From DATEBA01 sp035288045 (GTDB lineage: Bacteria > Actinomycetota > UBA4738 > HRBIN12), in assembly GCA_035288045.1 (NCBI GenBank), contig DATEBA010000039.1, forward strand, positions 1 to 12,497: a stretch of DNA of 12,497 nt. The letters run 5' to 3'. Shown here piece after piece: positions 1 through 6,429 of this stretch (positions are counted from its first letter, which is position 1; each line of letters starts with the position of its first letter). Under the pieces are notes generated by a model. It did not search any database and was not told the DNA's origin. It saw nothing but the letters and a program-made list of their open reading frames with translations. The position numbers and the translations under genes are program-made.

Positions 1-2198
1 AGGTCGTTCGTGGTCGACGGCGTGACGTGGCTACCCGTGGCGATCGCAGGAACCTCCGGCGCAGCGGGGATCGCGTAGTTCGACATGTTCGACGTGACGA
101 GCTGGCCGTTCTCGTCGTAGACGGCCTCCTCGTAGAGCGCCTCGGCGATGCCCTGGACGACCCCGCCGACCACCTGACCCTCCACGAGCTGGGGGTTGAT
201 GATCGTCCCGACGTCGTCGACGGCCACGTACTTGACCACCTCCACCTCGCCGGTCTCGGTGTCCACCTCGACCGCGCAGATGTGCGCGCCGTACGGAAAC
301 ACGAGGTTCCCCGGGTCGAAGAAAGCGGACTCCTCGAGCCCGGGCTCGACCTCGTCGGGGAGGTTGTGAGCCGTCCACGCGGAGAACGCGATCTCCGGAA
401 CCGTCTTGGCCCTATCGGGGGCGCCCTTGACGGTGAACCGCCCGCTCTCGTAGGTCAGGTCCTCCTCGGACACCTCCAGCTCGTGCGCGGCTATCTTCCG
501 CGCCTTCGCCACCACCTTCCTCGCCGCCATGGCCACGGCCGGGGATCCGACGGCGGCGCCCCGGCTCCCGTATGTGTCCCACCCGTTGGGCGAGACGTCG
601 GTGTCGCCGAAGAGGACCTCGAGGTCGTCGATCGGAACCCCGAGCTCGTCGGCCGCGATCTGGGCGAAGGCGGTCTCGCTGCCCTGCCCGTGCGGAGTGG
701 CCCCGGTGATGACCACGACCTTGCCCGTCGGGTGGCACCGGATCGTCGCCGCCTCCCAGCCGCCGCCCGCGTACTGGAGCACCCCGCCGATGATGCGGGA
801 GGGCCCCCACCCGCAGTTCTCAAGGTACGTGGAGAAGCCGATCCCCAGCTGCTTCACGTCCCCGCTTGCCCTGCGGGCTTGCTGCTCCTTGCGGAGCTGC
901 TCATAGTCGGCCAGCTCAAGGGCCTTGTCCAGGGTGGCGGGGTAGTTGCCCGAGTCGATCATGAGCCCGCCGATGGACTGCGTGGCCTCGGTGAAGGGAG
1001 GCATGAAGTTCATCCGCCTTATCTCGACCGGGTCCTTGCCGACCCGACGAGCCAGGGCATCGATCGTCCGCTCGATCGCGTTGGTGGCCTCCGGGCGGCC
1101 GGCCCCCCGGTACGCGTCCACAGGCGTCGTGTTCGTGAACACCCCGGTCAGCTCGATCTGGTAGGCCTCGCCCGTGTACGCACCGCAGTAGAGGAAGGCA
1201 CCGAGGACCGGGGTGCCCGGGGCGATGATCCGCAGGTAAGCGCCCATGTTGGCCAGGACCGTTGCCCGGAATCCGCGGATCCTCCCGTCCTCGTCGGCGG
1301 CAAGCTCCATCTCCTGGATCTGATCCCGCCCGTGGTGGGTAGCCAGGTAGCCCTCGGATCGGGTCTCGGTCCACTTGATCGGCCGCCCCAGCCGCCTCGA
1401 CAGCTCGAGGGCGAGGGCCTCCTCGGGGTAGACCTGGAGCTTGGAGCCGAACCCGCCCCCGACCCGAGGAGCGACGATGCGCAGCTTCGACTCGGGGATC
1501 CCGGTCGCAAGGGCCATCGCGGTTCGAAGGACGTGGGGGATCTGGGTGGACGACCACATCGTGAACTGGCCAGTGGCGTTGTTGGGCTCCACGAGGATCG
1601 CGCGCGGCTCGATCGCGTTCGGAACCTGCCGTTGCACGCGGTAGCGCTCCTTCACGATCACCGGCGCCTCGGCGAAGACCTTGTCGACGTCGCCGTTCGT
1701 GTTCGTCCAGACGTAGCAGCGGTTGGTTCCGAACTCGTCGTGGACGATCGGTGCCCCCTCGGCGAGAGCCGCCTCCATGTCGACGACGGCCGGCAGCGGC
1801 TCGTAGTCGACGTGGACCGACTCGGCGGCGTCGACCGCGGCCGCTCGAGACTCCGCCACCACGACGGCCACGCCGTCTCCCGCGTACCGCGCCTTGTCCT
1901 TCGCCAACGGGAAGTGGGGTGGGTTGTTGATGTCCGAGGTCACCGGCCACGCCATGAGCAGGGGTCCGGCCCAATCGAAATCCCCACCCGCGAAGGCCGC
2001 GACGACTCCATCCATCCCCAGGGCCTTCGAGACATCGACGCTCTTGACCCGGGCGTGCCCGAAGGGGCTTCGGACGACCGCCATCCAGAGCATCCCGGGA
2101 ATGGCCATGTCGTCGGTGTATCTGCCTCTCCCGGTGACGAGCTCCGCGTCCTCCTTCCGCGGAACCGAGCTTCCCACGTACCGTTCGGTCGTAGCCAT
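1..2198 (-). CDS. coxL: Molybdenum hydroxylase large (molybdopterin) subunit, CoxL form II / XdhB-like; 3' end cut by window edge
   Basis: This is the catalytic Mo-molybdopterin-cytosine-dinucleotide subunit of a xanthine dehydrogenase/CO dehydrogenase family enzyme. The ATG at 2198 sits just after a GGGGGG ribosome site, 11 bases beyond the coxS stop, and 732 codons are open to the window edge. The N-terminal domain begins with VGSSVPRKEDAELVTGRG. The cofactor loop VGGGFGSK is at about residues 246-253, the substrate loop AYRGAGRP at 362-369, HGQGSETAFAQ at 503-513, and an EGQ segment near 673. Known form I CO dehydrogenases have AYRCSFR, whose cysteine binds Cu. Here Gly-Ala-Gly replaces that core, so aerobic CO oxidation is unlikely and the substrate (a purine, aldehyde or N-heterocycle) is open. 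Family proteins are about 760-800 residues long, and the catalytic GVGE glutamate motif should fall just outside the window. The family call is near certain; the substrate is not known. Confidence 0.96.
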   Translation of the reverse strand, partial: MATTERYVGSSVPRKEDAELVTGRGRYTDDMAIPGMLWMAVVRSPFGHARVKSVDVSKALGMDGVVAAFAGGDFDWAGPLLMAWPVTSDINNPPHFPLAKDKARYAGDGVAVVVAESRAAAVDAAESVHVDYEPLPAVVDMEAALAEGAPIVHDEFGTNRCYVWTNTNGDVDKVFAEAPVIVKERYRVQRQVPNAIEPRAILVEPNNATGQFTMWSSTQIPHVLRTAMALATGIPESKLRIVAPRVGGGFGSKLQVYPEEALALELSRRLGRPIKWTETRSEGYLATHHGRDQIQEMELAADEDGRIRGFRATVLANMGAYLRIIAPGTPVLGAFLYCGAYTGEAYQIELTGVFTNTTPVDAYRGAGRPEATNAIERTIDALARRVGKDPVEIRRMNFMPPFTEATQSIGGLMIDSGNYPATLDKALELADYEQLRKEQQARRASGDVKQLGIGFSTYLENCGWGPSRIIGGVLQYAGGGWEAATIRCHPTGKVVVITGATPHGQGSETAFAQIAADELGVPIDDLEVLFGDTDVSPNGWDTYGSRGAAVGSPAVAMAARKVVAKARKIAAHELEVSEEDLTYESGRFTVKGAPDRAKTVPEIAFSAWTAHNLPDEVEPGLEESAFFDPGNLVFPYGAHICAVEVDTETGEVEVVKYVAVDDVGTIINPQLVEGQVVGGVVQGIAEALYEEAVYDENGQLVTSNMSNYAIPAAPEVPAIATGSHVTPSTTND

Positions 2199-2209
2199 AT
2201 CGACCCCCC

Positions 2210-2686
2210 TCAAGCCTTCGCGCCGCTCATCTGCTGGGAGGCGGCCAGGATCGACTTCACGATGTTCTGGTAGCCGGTGCAGCGGCAGAGGTTCCCCTCG
2301 AGAGCCATCCGCACCTCCTCCTCCGTCGGACTGGGGTTCTCCTCGAGGAAGCTGGCCGCGGCCATGATCATGCCCGGCGTGCAGTACCCGCATTGGAGGC
2401 CGTGGTTCTCGTGGAAGGCCTGCTGGATCGGATGGAGCTGCCCGTCGGTCGCCATGGCCTCGATCGTCGTGATCTCGCGACCGTCCGCCTGCACCGCGAG
2501 GAGGTTGCACGATTTCACCGACTCGCCGTCGAGCAGCACGGTGCACGCGCCGCAGCTCGTCGTGTCGCAACCGACGTTGGTGCCGGTCAGCCCTAGGGTC
2601 TCCCGGAGGAAGTAGACGAGGAGCTGGCGCGGCTCGACCTCCGCCTCACGCCGAACCCCGTTGACCGTGACCTCGATGCGCTTCAA
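2210..2686 (-). CDS. coxS: Molybdenum hydroxylase [2Fe-2S] small subunit (CoxS-like)
   Basis: This electron-transfer subunit passes electrons from the Mo site through two [2Fe-2S] clusters towards a flavin subunit. The N-terminal plant-ferredoxin cluster site reads CDTTSCGAC with a further Cys in VKSCNLLA. The C-terminal helical cluster domain carries CGYC and LCRCTGYQ. I chose the TTG at 2686, giving 158 residues starting LKRIEVTVNG (the initiator is read as Met). It matches the usual family N-terminus and length and has an AAGGGGG ribosome site 7 bases upstream. An upstream ATG at 2815 would add 43 residues with no family resemblance. It is the first gene of a minus-strand operon, with coxL following after 11 bases. 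This S-L order is typical of form II clusters, and form I clusters are ordered M-S-L. Confidence 0.96.
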   Translation of the reverse strand: MKRIEVTVNGVRREAEVEPRQLLVYFLRETLGLTGTNVGCDTTSCGACTVLLDGESVKSCNLLAVQADGREITTIEAMATDGQLHPIQQAFHENHGLQCGYCTPGMIMAAASFLEENPSPTEEEVRMALEGNLCRCTGYQNIVKSILAASQQMSGAKA

Positions 2687-2728
2687 GGTGGGGCCCCCTT
2701 TCTGCGGGCGAAAGGTCTGCAACGCCGG

Positions 2729-2734
2729 AGTGTA
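2729..2734 (-). promoter_or_regulatory. Possible -10 element (TACACT) for coxS-coxL
   Basis: The minus strand reads TACACT here, which fits the TAnnnT pattern of housekeeping -10 boxes. It would place a transcript start near 2722 and leave about 35 bases of leader before the TTG of coxS, enough for the AAGGGGG ribosome site. I see no convincing -35 at 16-18 bases. The gap 2687-2789 is the only place a promoter for the minus-strand arm could lie in this window. Confidence 0.3.
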
Positions 2735-2789
2735 GTCCGAGGCCGTGCAAACAGGGAAATCGGCGCGCGGTCGTGGCCATGCTCGGGTG

Positions 2790-3190
2790 ATGGTGCGTCC
2801 CGTCAGCGCGGTCATCGCGCTCCTCCTCGTAGGGTGTTCCGGCTACCAGGGTGAGGTATCGACCTTCGAACAGAAGGGGGCGTCCTTCGACTTCCCCGCC
2901 GAGTGGAGGCTCGAGGTGACGAGGAGGTCACTTCGGACGTGCACGATCGCTCGGAGGAGGAGATGGAGGATCTCTTCGGCATCGTCGCCGACGGAGAGAC
3001 AGACGCGGGGCCCGAGGACGGGTTCGGATTCGTCGGACCGGCGCACATCCGTCAGTACTTCGGCGTCGCCCCGGGCGGCGGCAACGCCCCGAAGGACTTC
3101 TACTCGGTCGGCTGCATCTGGCCGGTGGGAGATCCGGCCGGCGTCGAGGATGCCTGCGCGCTGATCGCCGAATCCTTCCGGCTCCCGTGA
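2790..3190 (+). pseudogene. Small PsbP-like lipoprotein gene, apparently broken by a frameshift near 2912-2945
   Basis: Two reading frames each carry half of what looks like one protein. From the ATG at 2790 the first frame gives a short lipoprotein signal with a lipobox L-V-G-C (Cys at residue 16), then an exported start containing ASFDFPAEWRLEV, a phrase typical of PsbP-like/DUF1795-like actinobacterial lipoproteins. After about 2920 this frame turns into Arg/Ser-rich shadow sequence. The frame one base back is protein-like from about 2930 and ends at 3188-3190 with FYSVGCIWPVGD and a tail ACALIAESFRLP, like the usual C-terminus of such lipoproteins. Joining them needs a -1 shift, so one base lost or two gained. 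The result would be about 133 residues. There is no classic slippery heptamer. It may be a true pseudogene or an assembly error. Function is unknown; it would be a lipid-anchored cell-surface protein. Confidence 0.6.
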
Positions 3191-3191
3191 T

Positions 3192-3206
3192 CCGGCCTCG
3201 CGCCGG
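3192..3206 (+). terminator. Weak GC hairpin after the lipoprotein reading frame
   Basis: A perfect 5-bp stem (CCGGC and GCCGG around a CTCGC loop) begins one base after the stop at 3190. No T-run follows, so this is at best a weak or factor-assisted terminator, or chance in GC-rich DNA. Confidence 0.2.
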
Positions 3207-3221
3207 CCCGACCTAGTCCCT

Positions 3222-3227
3222 TACCAT
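3222..3227 (+). promoter_or_regulatory. -10 element (TACCAT) suited to a leaderless xdhC transcript
   Basis: TACCAT fits TAnnnT and lies 7 bases before the ATG at 3235. If transcription starts at the A of that ATG, the box covers -13 to -8, the normal position. The bases before the ATG contain no purine-rich ribosome site, which agrees with leaderless translation, a common arrangement in actinobacteria. A -35 element is not evident. Confidence 0.45.
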
Positions 3228-3234
3228 TCGCTTC

Positions 3235-4368
3235 ATGAGCGAGATCTCCGATGTCCTTGCGGCCATCGAGTCGCTGTCCGAGCGCGGGGAGCGGATGGCC
3301 CTGGCCACGATCGTGGCCGTGAAGGGCTCCACCTACCGGCGCCCGGGAGCCCGCTTGCTGGTCCCCGAGGAGGGTGACCTGATCGGCAACATAAGCGGCG
3401 GCTGCCTGGAGGGCGACGTGGCCGACGTCGCACGGATCGTGATGCGCGAGGGCGTCGCCCGGATGGTCTCGTTCGACCTGACGGCCGACGACGACGCCGT
3501 CTGGGGGTGGGGGCTCGGATGCAACGGGGCGATCGAGATCTTCGTCGAGCCGGCCGAGAAGGCGGCCGAGGTCGCCGGTGCACTCCGAATTGCGCTCGAC
3601 GAGGAACGGCCGATCTCGGTCGTGACCGTGATCGAGTCGAACCTGTCGAGCGTCAAGCAAGGTGCCAGGCTCGTCGTGCCGCCGGGCCGCGAGGCCGAGG
3701 GCTCGCTCGGCGACGGGGCGGTCGACGCCTCCGCGCGCGACGCCGCGGAGGAGCTGCTCGCCGCCGAGCGCTCGGAGATCCGCGAGCTCGCCGGTGGCGT
3801 GCGCGCTTTCGTCGAGGTGCTCGAGCCGCCGCTCCGTCTCCTCGTTTGCGGAGCCGGTCACGACGCCACGCCCGTCGTCGAGGCCGCGGCGCTCCTGGGC
3901 TGGAACCCCGTCGTGGTCGACGATCGCCCCGCGTTCCTCACTAAGGAGCGTTTCCCCGAGGCTACGGGTTTCGTCCAAGTCGAGCGCCCGGAGCAGGCTG
4001 CTGACCTGGCGCCGGTCGACGACCGCACCCACGTGGTCGTGATGACCCATCGATTCATGAACGACAAGCACTACCTGCGATCGTTCCTTCGGTCGCCGGC
4101 AGCGTACATCGCGATGCTCGGCCCGGCCGCGCGCACGCAGCGGATCCTGATGGAGCTCCGCGAGGAGGGTGTCGGGATCACGGAGGGCGACATGGCGCGG
4201 ATCCACGGGCCTGCGGGCCTGGATCTGGGCGCGGAGGGGCCCGAGGAGATCGCGCACGCGATCGTCGCCGAGATCGTCGCCAAGAAGCGCGGTCGCGGCG
4301 CCGGGTTCCTCCGCGACCGCAGGGGCCCGATACACGACCGACCCCAGCCCGTTCGCAGGGAGGCGTGA
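3235..4368 (+). CDS. xdhC: XdhC/CoxF family Mo-cofactor maturation factor
   Basis: XdhC-family proteins bind the molybdenum cofactor, help its sulfuration and deliver it to the hydroxylase large subunit. The 377-residue protein has both family halves. The N-terminal XdhC/CoxI domain includes GSTYRRPGARLLV (31-43), GGCLEGD (55-61) and GLGCNGAIEIFVEP (93-106). The C-terminal Rossmann domain starts near 200 with the nucleotide-type loop VCGAGHDA (204-211), then VVVDDRP, and ends with a GPAGLDLGAEGPEEIA segment (325-340) typical of the family. About 28 basic, probably disordered residues follow. The ATG at 3235 is supported by the family N-terminus, and it has no ribosome site but a well-placed -10 box. 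It leads a plus-strand operon with coxG (3-base gap) and mocA. This fusion of both domains, next to coxS-coxL, argues that it serves that enzyme. Confidence 0.93.
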   Translation: MSEISDVLAAIESLSERGERMALATIVAVKGSTYRRPGARLLVPEEGDLIGNISGGCLEGDVADVARIVMREGVARMVSFDLTADDDAVWGWGLGCNGAIEIFVEPAEKAAEVAGALRIALDEERPISVVTVIESNLSSVKQGARLVVPPGREAEGSLGDGAVDASARDAAEELLAAERSEIRELAGGVRAFVEVLEPPLRLLVCGAGHDATPVVEAAALLGWNPVVVDDRPAFLTKERFPEATGFVQVERPEQAADLAPVDDRTHVVVMTHRFMNDKHYLRSFLRSPAAYIAMLGPAARTQRILMELREEGVGITEGDMARIHGPAGLDLGAEGPEEIAHAIVAEIVAKKRGRGAGFLRDRRGPIHDRPQPVRREA

Positions 4369-4371
4369 GCT

Positions 4372-4977
4372 TTGCTGATCGAGAACGGCTTCGAGATCCC
4401 CGCGCCGATCGAGCATGTGTGGAGCTACCTGCTCGACGTCGAGAAGGTGGCGCCGTGCATGCCCGGTGCGGAGCTCACCGAGGTCGTGGACGGCCGCACG
4501 TGGAAGGGGAAGGTGAGCGTGAAGCTCGGACCCGTCGGGCTGTCGTTCGCGGGGACCGTCACGATGCAGGAGCGGGACGACGCCTCGCACAGAATCGTGC
4601 TGAAGGCCCAGGGGATGGAGCAGAGGGGCAAGGGAGCGGCGTCGGCGACCGTCACGTCCTGGCTCGAGGGATCCGACGATGAAACGACCGTGAAGGTGCG
4701 GGCCGACATCTCCCTCTCGGGGATGATCGCGCAGATCAGCCGCGGACTCCTCCCCGACGTCTCGGCCAGGCTCACCGAGGAGTTCGCCGAGTGCCTGCGC
4801 GGCTCGATGCTCGCCGCGGAGTCGACCGCGGGGGAGGCCGGCGCAGCTCTCGCCGGCCAGCTGAGCCCCCCTGCCGACCCCGACCCCAAGCCCAAGCCCG
4901 TCGCAGGGATCCGGCTCGGCCTGTGGGCGCTATGGACATGGGTCACGCGGCCGTTCCGCCGGAAACCGCCGGCGTGA
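4372..4977 (+). CDS. coxG: CoxG-like SRPBCC protein with C-terminal membrane anchor
   Basis: CoxG proteins of the SRPBCC lipid-binding fold link molybdenum hydroxylases to the membrane. For CO dehydrogenases they are tied to membrane attachment and quinone coupling. The 201-residue protein opens with the hallmark FEIPAPIEHVWSYLLDVEKV and PCMPGAELTE (about 7-37), and continues with GKVSVKLGPVGLSFAG (46-61) and a fold ending near 148. A Pro/Asp/Lys-rich linker (165-177) leads to a short amphipathic or membrane stretch RLGLWALWTWVTRPFRRK (181-198), a likely anchor. The start is TTG at 4372, three bases after the xdhC stop, with GGGAGG about 8 bases upstream. The stop overlaps the proposed mocA start by 4 bases. 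The family call is firm; the electron acceptor it serves is inferred. Confidence 0.92.
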   Translation: MLIENGFEIPAPIEHVWSYLLDVEKVAPCMPGAELTEVVDGRTWKGKVSVKLGPVGLSFAGTVTMQERDDASHRIVLKAQGMEQRGKGAASATVTSWLEGSDDETTVKVRADISLSGMIAQISRGLLPDVSARLTEEFAECLRGSMLAAESTAGEAGAALAGQLSPPADPDPKPKPVAGIRLGLWALWTWVTRPFRRKPPA

Positions 4978-5543
4978 TCTCCGCGATCGTCCTCGCCGCG
5001 GGGACGTCTACTCGGTTCGGCGCTACGAAGCAACTGCTCGAGTTGAACGGGAAGCCGCTCGTGCAGCACGTCGTCGATACCGCTGTCGTGGCCGGCGTCG
5101 ACGAGGTCGTGGTCGTCCTGGGCTACGACGCCGACGCCGTACGAGCCGCGCTCGTGGTTCCACCGATCGGGCGGGTCGTCGGGAACCCGCGCTACGAGGA
5201 GGGCCAGTCGACCTCGATCGAAGCCGGCCTGGCCGCGTGCGATCCCGAGAGCGAGGGCGCCGTCGTGCTCATGGCCGACCAGCCGGGCGTAGCGCCGGAG
5301 CATCTGGCCGAGCTCATCGAGCGGTTCAGCGAGGAGCGCCGACCGATCACGAGGCTTCGCTACCGAGACGGGCCGGGGCCGGCGCTCCTCGCACAGGAGA
5401 TCTGGAGCGAGATCTCAGGGCTCACCGGCGACGTCGGCGCGCGGGAGCTGATCGCGGGCCGACCCGAGCGGGTCCACGAGGTCCCCGTGGACGCCGACTC
5501 TCCCCCCGACGTTGACGTCCCAGGAGACGAGGCGCGCCTATAG
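4974..5543 (+). CDS. mocA: Molybdenum cofactor cytidylyltransferase (MocA-like NTP transferase)
   Basis: MocA transfers CMP from CTP to molybdopterin, making the cytosine-dinucleotide cofactor used by CoxL-type enzymes. The 189-residue MobA-like fold has the nucleotide loop LAAGTSTRFGATK (7-19), QLLELNGKPL (20-29), NPRYEEGQSTSIEAGL (71-86), the metal-binding-type MADQPG (100-105) and GDVGARELI (152-160), ending in the usual D-x-D-x-P tail. I chose GTG at 4974, which overlaps the coxG stop as GTGA and gives the family N-terminus VISAIVLAAG (initiator read as Met). An in-frame ATG at 4932 would add 14 residues inside coxG and cannot be excluded. It completes the xdhC-coxG-mocA helper operon. 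A related NTP transferase with another base preference is possible, but the neighbours favour CTP. Confidence 0.9.
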   Translation: MISAIVLAAGTSTRFGATKQLLELNGKPLVQHVVDTAVVAGVDEVVVVLGYDADAVRAALVVPPIGRVVGNPRYEEGQSTSIEAGLAACDPESEGAVVLMADQPGVAPEHLAELIERFSEERRPITRLRYRDGPGPALLAQEIWSEISGLTGDVGARELIAGRPERVHEVPVDADSPPDVDVPGDEARL

Positions 5544-5548
5544 CCGGC

Positions 5549-5568
5549 CGATCCGACGCGCGGGATCG
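5549..5568 (+). terminator. Possible weak terminator hairpin after mocA
   Basis: CGATCC (5549-5554) pairs perfectly with GGATCG (5563-5568) around an 8-base loop, starting 6 bases after the mocA stop. No T-run follows. It sits at the boundary between the hydroxylase helper genes and the surface-polysaccharide genes, where a terminator is expected, but the sequence support is weak. Confidence 0.22.
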
Positions 5569-5595
5569 CCTCGATCTCGAGCTCGAGCCACCTCC

Positions 5596-5624
5596 CCGTG
5601 TGCGAGAACCACGCACGGTATCCT
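5596..5624 (+). promoter_or_regulatory. Possible promoter (-10 TATCCT) with overlapping inverted repeat
   Basis: TATCCT at 5619-5624 fits the TAnnnT -10 pattern, with a start near 5631 and a short leader bearing AGGA at 5643-5646 before the GTG at 5653. Directly upstream, CCGTG (5596-5600) pairs with CACGG (5614-5618), and GTGCG (5600-5604) with CGCAC (5612-5616), so the interval is an imperfect inverted repeat at the promoter. A separate perfect 12-bp palindrome of CTCGAG twice lies at 5576-5587. Either could be an operator. No -35 element is evident. Confidence 0.28.
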
Positions 5625-5652
5625 CAAGCCCGGCCCCTAGTTAGGACGACCC

Positions 5653-6429
5653 GTGGACATCTCGGTCGATCGGGCCGCGCTCCCCATCCTTCCGCACAGG
5701 GCCTACCGGAGGCCCCGGGCGATCACGACCCGCTCGGTGGCCGCCTCGCTCACGCTCGCGGCCGCCGTCGAGGCGCTCGTCGTCGCGTTCCTCGGCGACC
5801 TGGCCGCCGTGTTCACGCGGGTCTCGGCGGAGCTCCTTCCGGGCGGGGCGAGGTCGGCCGCACGCCCGTTCCTCGGGATCGACCTCCGGCCGCTCGAGAT
5901 CGAGCTGCAACCTCTCGACTACCGGGCGCTCCTCGTTTGGTTCCTGGCGTCCGCGGCGGCGGCGGCCGTACTCGCCGAGGTGAAGCGGATCGGCGCGCCG
6001 GCCAGATACATGGCTATCTATAACCTCGTCATGTTCGCGGTCTCGGCCACGTACATGCTCTTCACCGGCGAGCTCGGCTACGGCGCCGAGTCCTTCTCGG
6101 ACCTCTACATCCGCTCCGCCGTCGTGATCTGGCTCGTGATCCCGGCGTTCGTCGGCGCGATCTCGCTGTTCCTCCCGTTCACGATCCTCGAACGCGGGCT
6201 GCTCGTCGGCGCGTCGCTCGCCTACAACCTCGTGTTCTCTGCGGTGCGGTACGCGCTGTTCGCGTGGATCCTGTCGTGGAGCGGCGCGGTCACGATGGCG
6301 AGCCTCTACCTGTTCTTCGGGCCGCTCCTCGACTTCGTCTACGTGGTCGGGGTCTTCTCCGTGTTCCTCGTGCCGATGTCGAAGCGCCTCGGCCGCGAGG
6401 GACCGCAGGACGTGTGGACGTGGCTGTAG
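5653..6429 (+). CDS. Polytopic membrane protein of unknown family (about six helices), first gene of the polysaccharide module
   Basis: I do not recognise the family. The 258-residue product has a cytoplasmic-looking N-terminus rich in Arg/His/Pro (14-27), then about six hydrophobic segments near 29-50, 90-110, 118-138, 153-175, 182-208 and 212-241. A soluble loop of about 40 residues (51-89) lies between the first two helices. There is no cysteine, so an exosortase-type Cys protease is unlikely. Notable polar or charged features near helices are YNLVMFAVSATYM, YNLVFSAVRYALF and a basic end PMSKRLGREG. The GTG at 5653 has AGGA 6 bases upstream and is preceded by a possible -10 box. The next gene, a membrane glycosyltransferase, starts inside its last codons, so the two are probably translationally coupled. 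A role as a partner, channel or regulator of that synthase is inference from position only. Confidence 0.85.
   Translation: MDISVDRAALPILPHRAYRRPRAITTRSVAASLTLAAAVEALVVAFLGDLAAVFTRVSAELLPGGARSAARPFLGIDLRPLEIELQPLDYRALLVWFLASAAAAAVLAEVKRIGAPARYMAIYNLVMFAVSATYMLFTGELGYGAESFSDLYIRSAVVIWLVIPAFVGAISLFLPFTILERGLLVGASLAYNLVFSAVRYALFAWILSWSGAVTMASLYLFFGPLLDFVYVVGVFSVFLVPMSKRLGREGPQDVWTWL

Noticed and set aside
27..2273. A 748-codon open frame on the plus strand, antisense to coxL
   Set aside because: Its product is Arg/Asp/Gly/Leu-rich with no domain pattern. The minus strand reads a complete, motif-bearing CoxL over the same bases. Long antisense frames are a by-product of G/C-biased third codon positions.
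2905..2945. Programmed -1 ribosomal frameshifting in the lipoprotein gene
   Set aside because: No X-XXY-YYZ slippery heptamer is present at the switch, and the only nearby hairpin has a 5-bp stem. A simple indel explains it better.
3100..4590. A 496-codon minus-strand open frame opposite xdhC and coxG
   Set aside because: It is low-complexity Arg/Asp/His/Leu sequence without motifs, and it lies over two genes with clear family signatures.
5653..6429. Exosortase/archaeosortase identity for the six-helix protein
   Set aside because: The topology is loosely similar, but the protein has no cysteine and so lacks the catalytic residue of that family.
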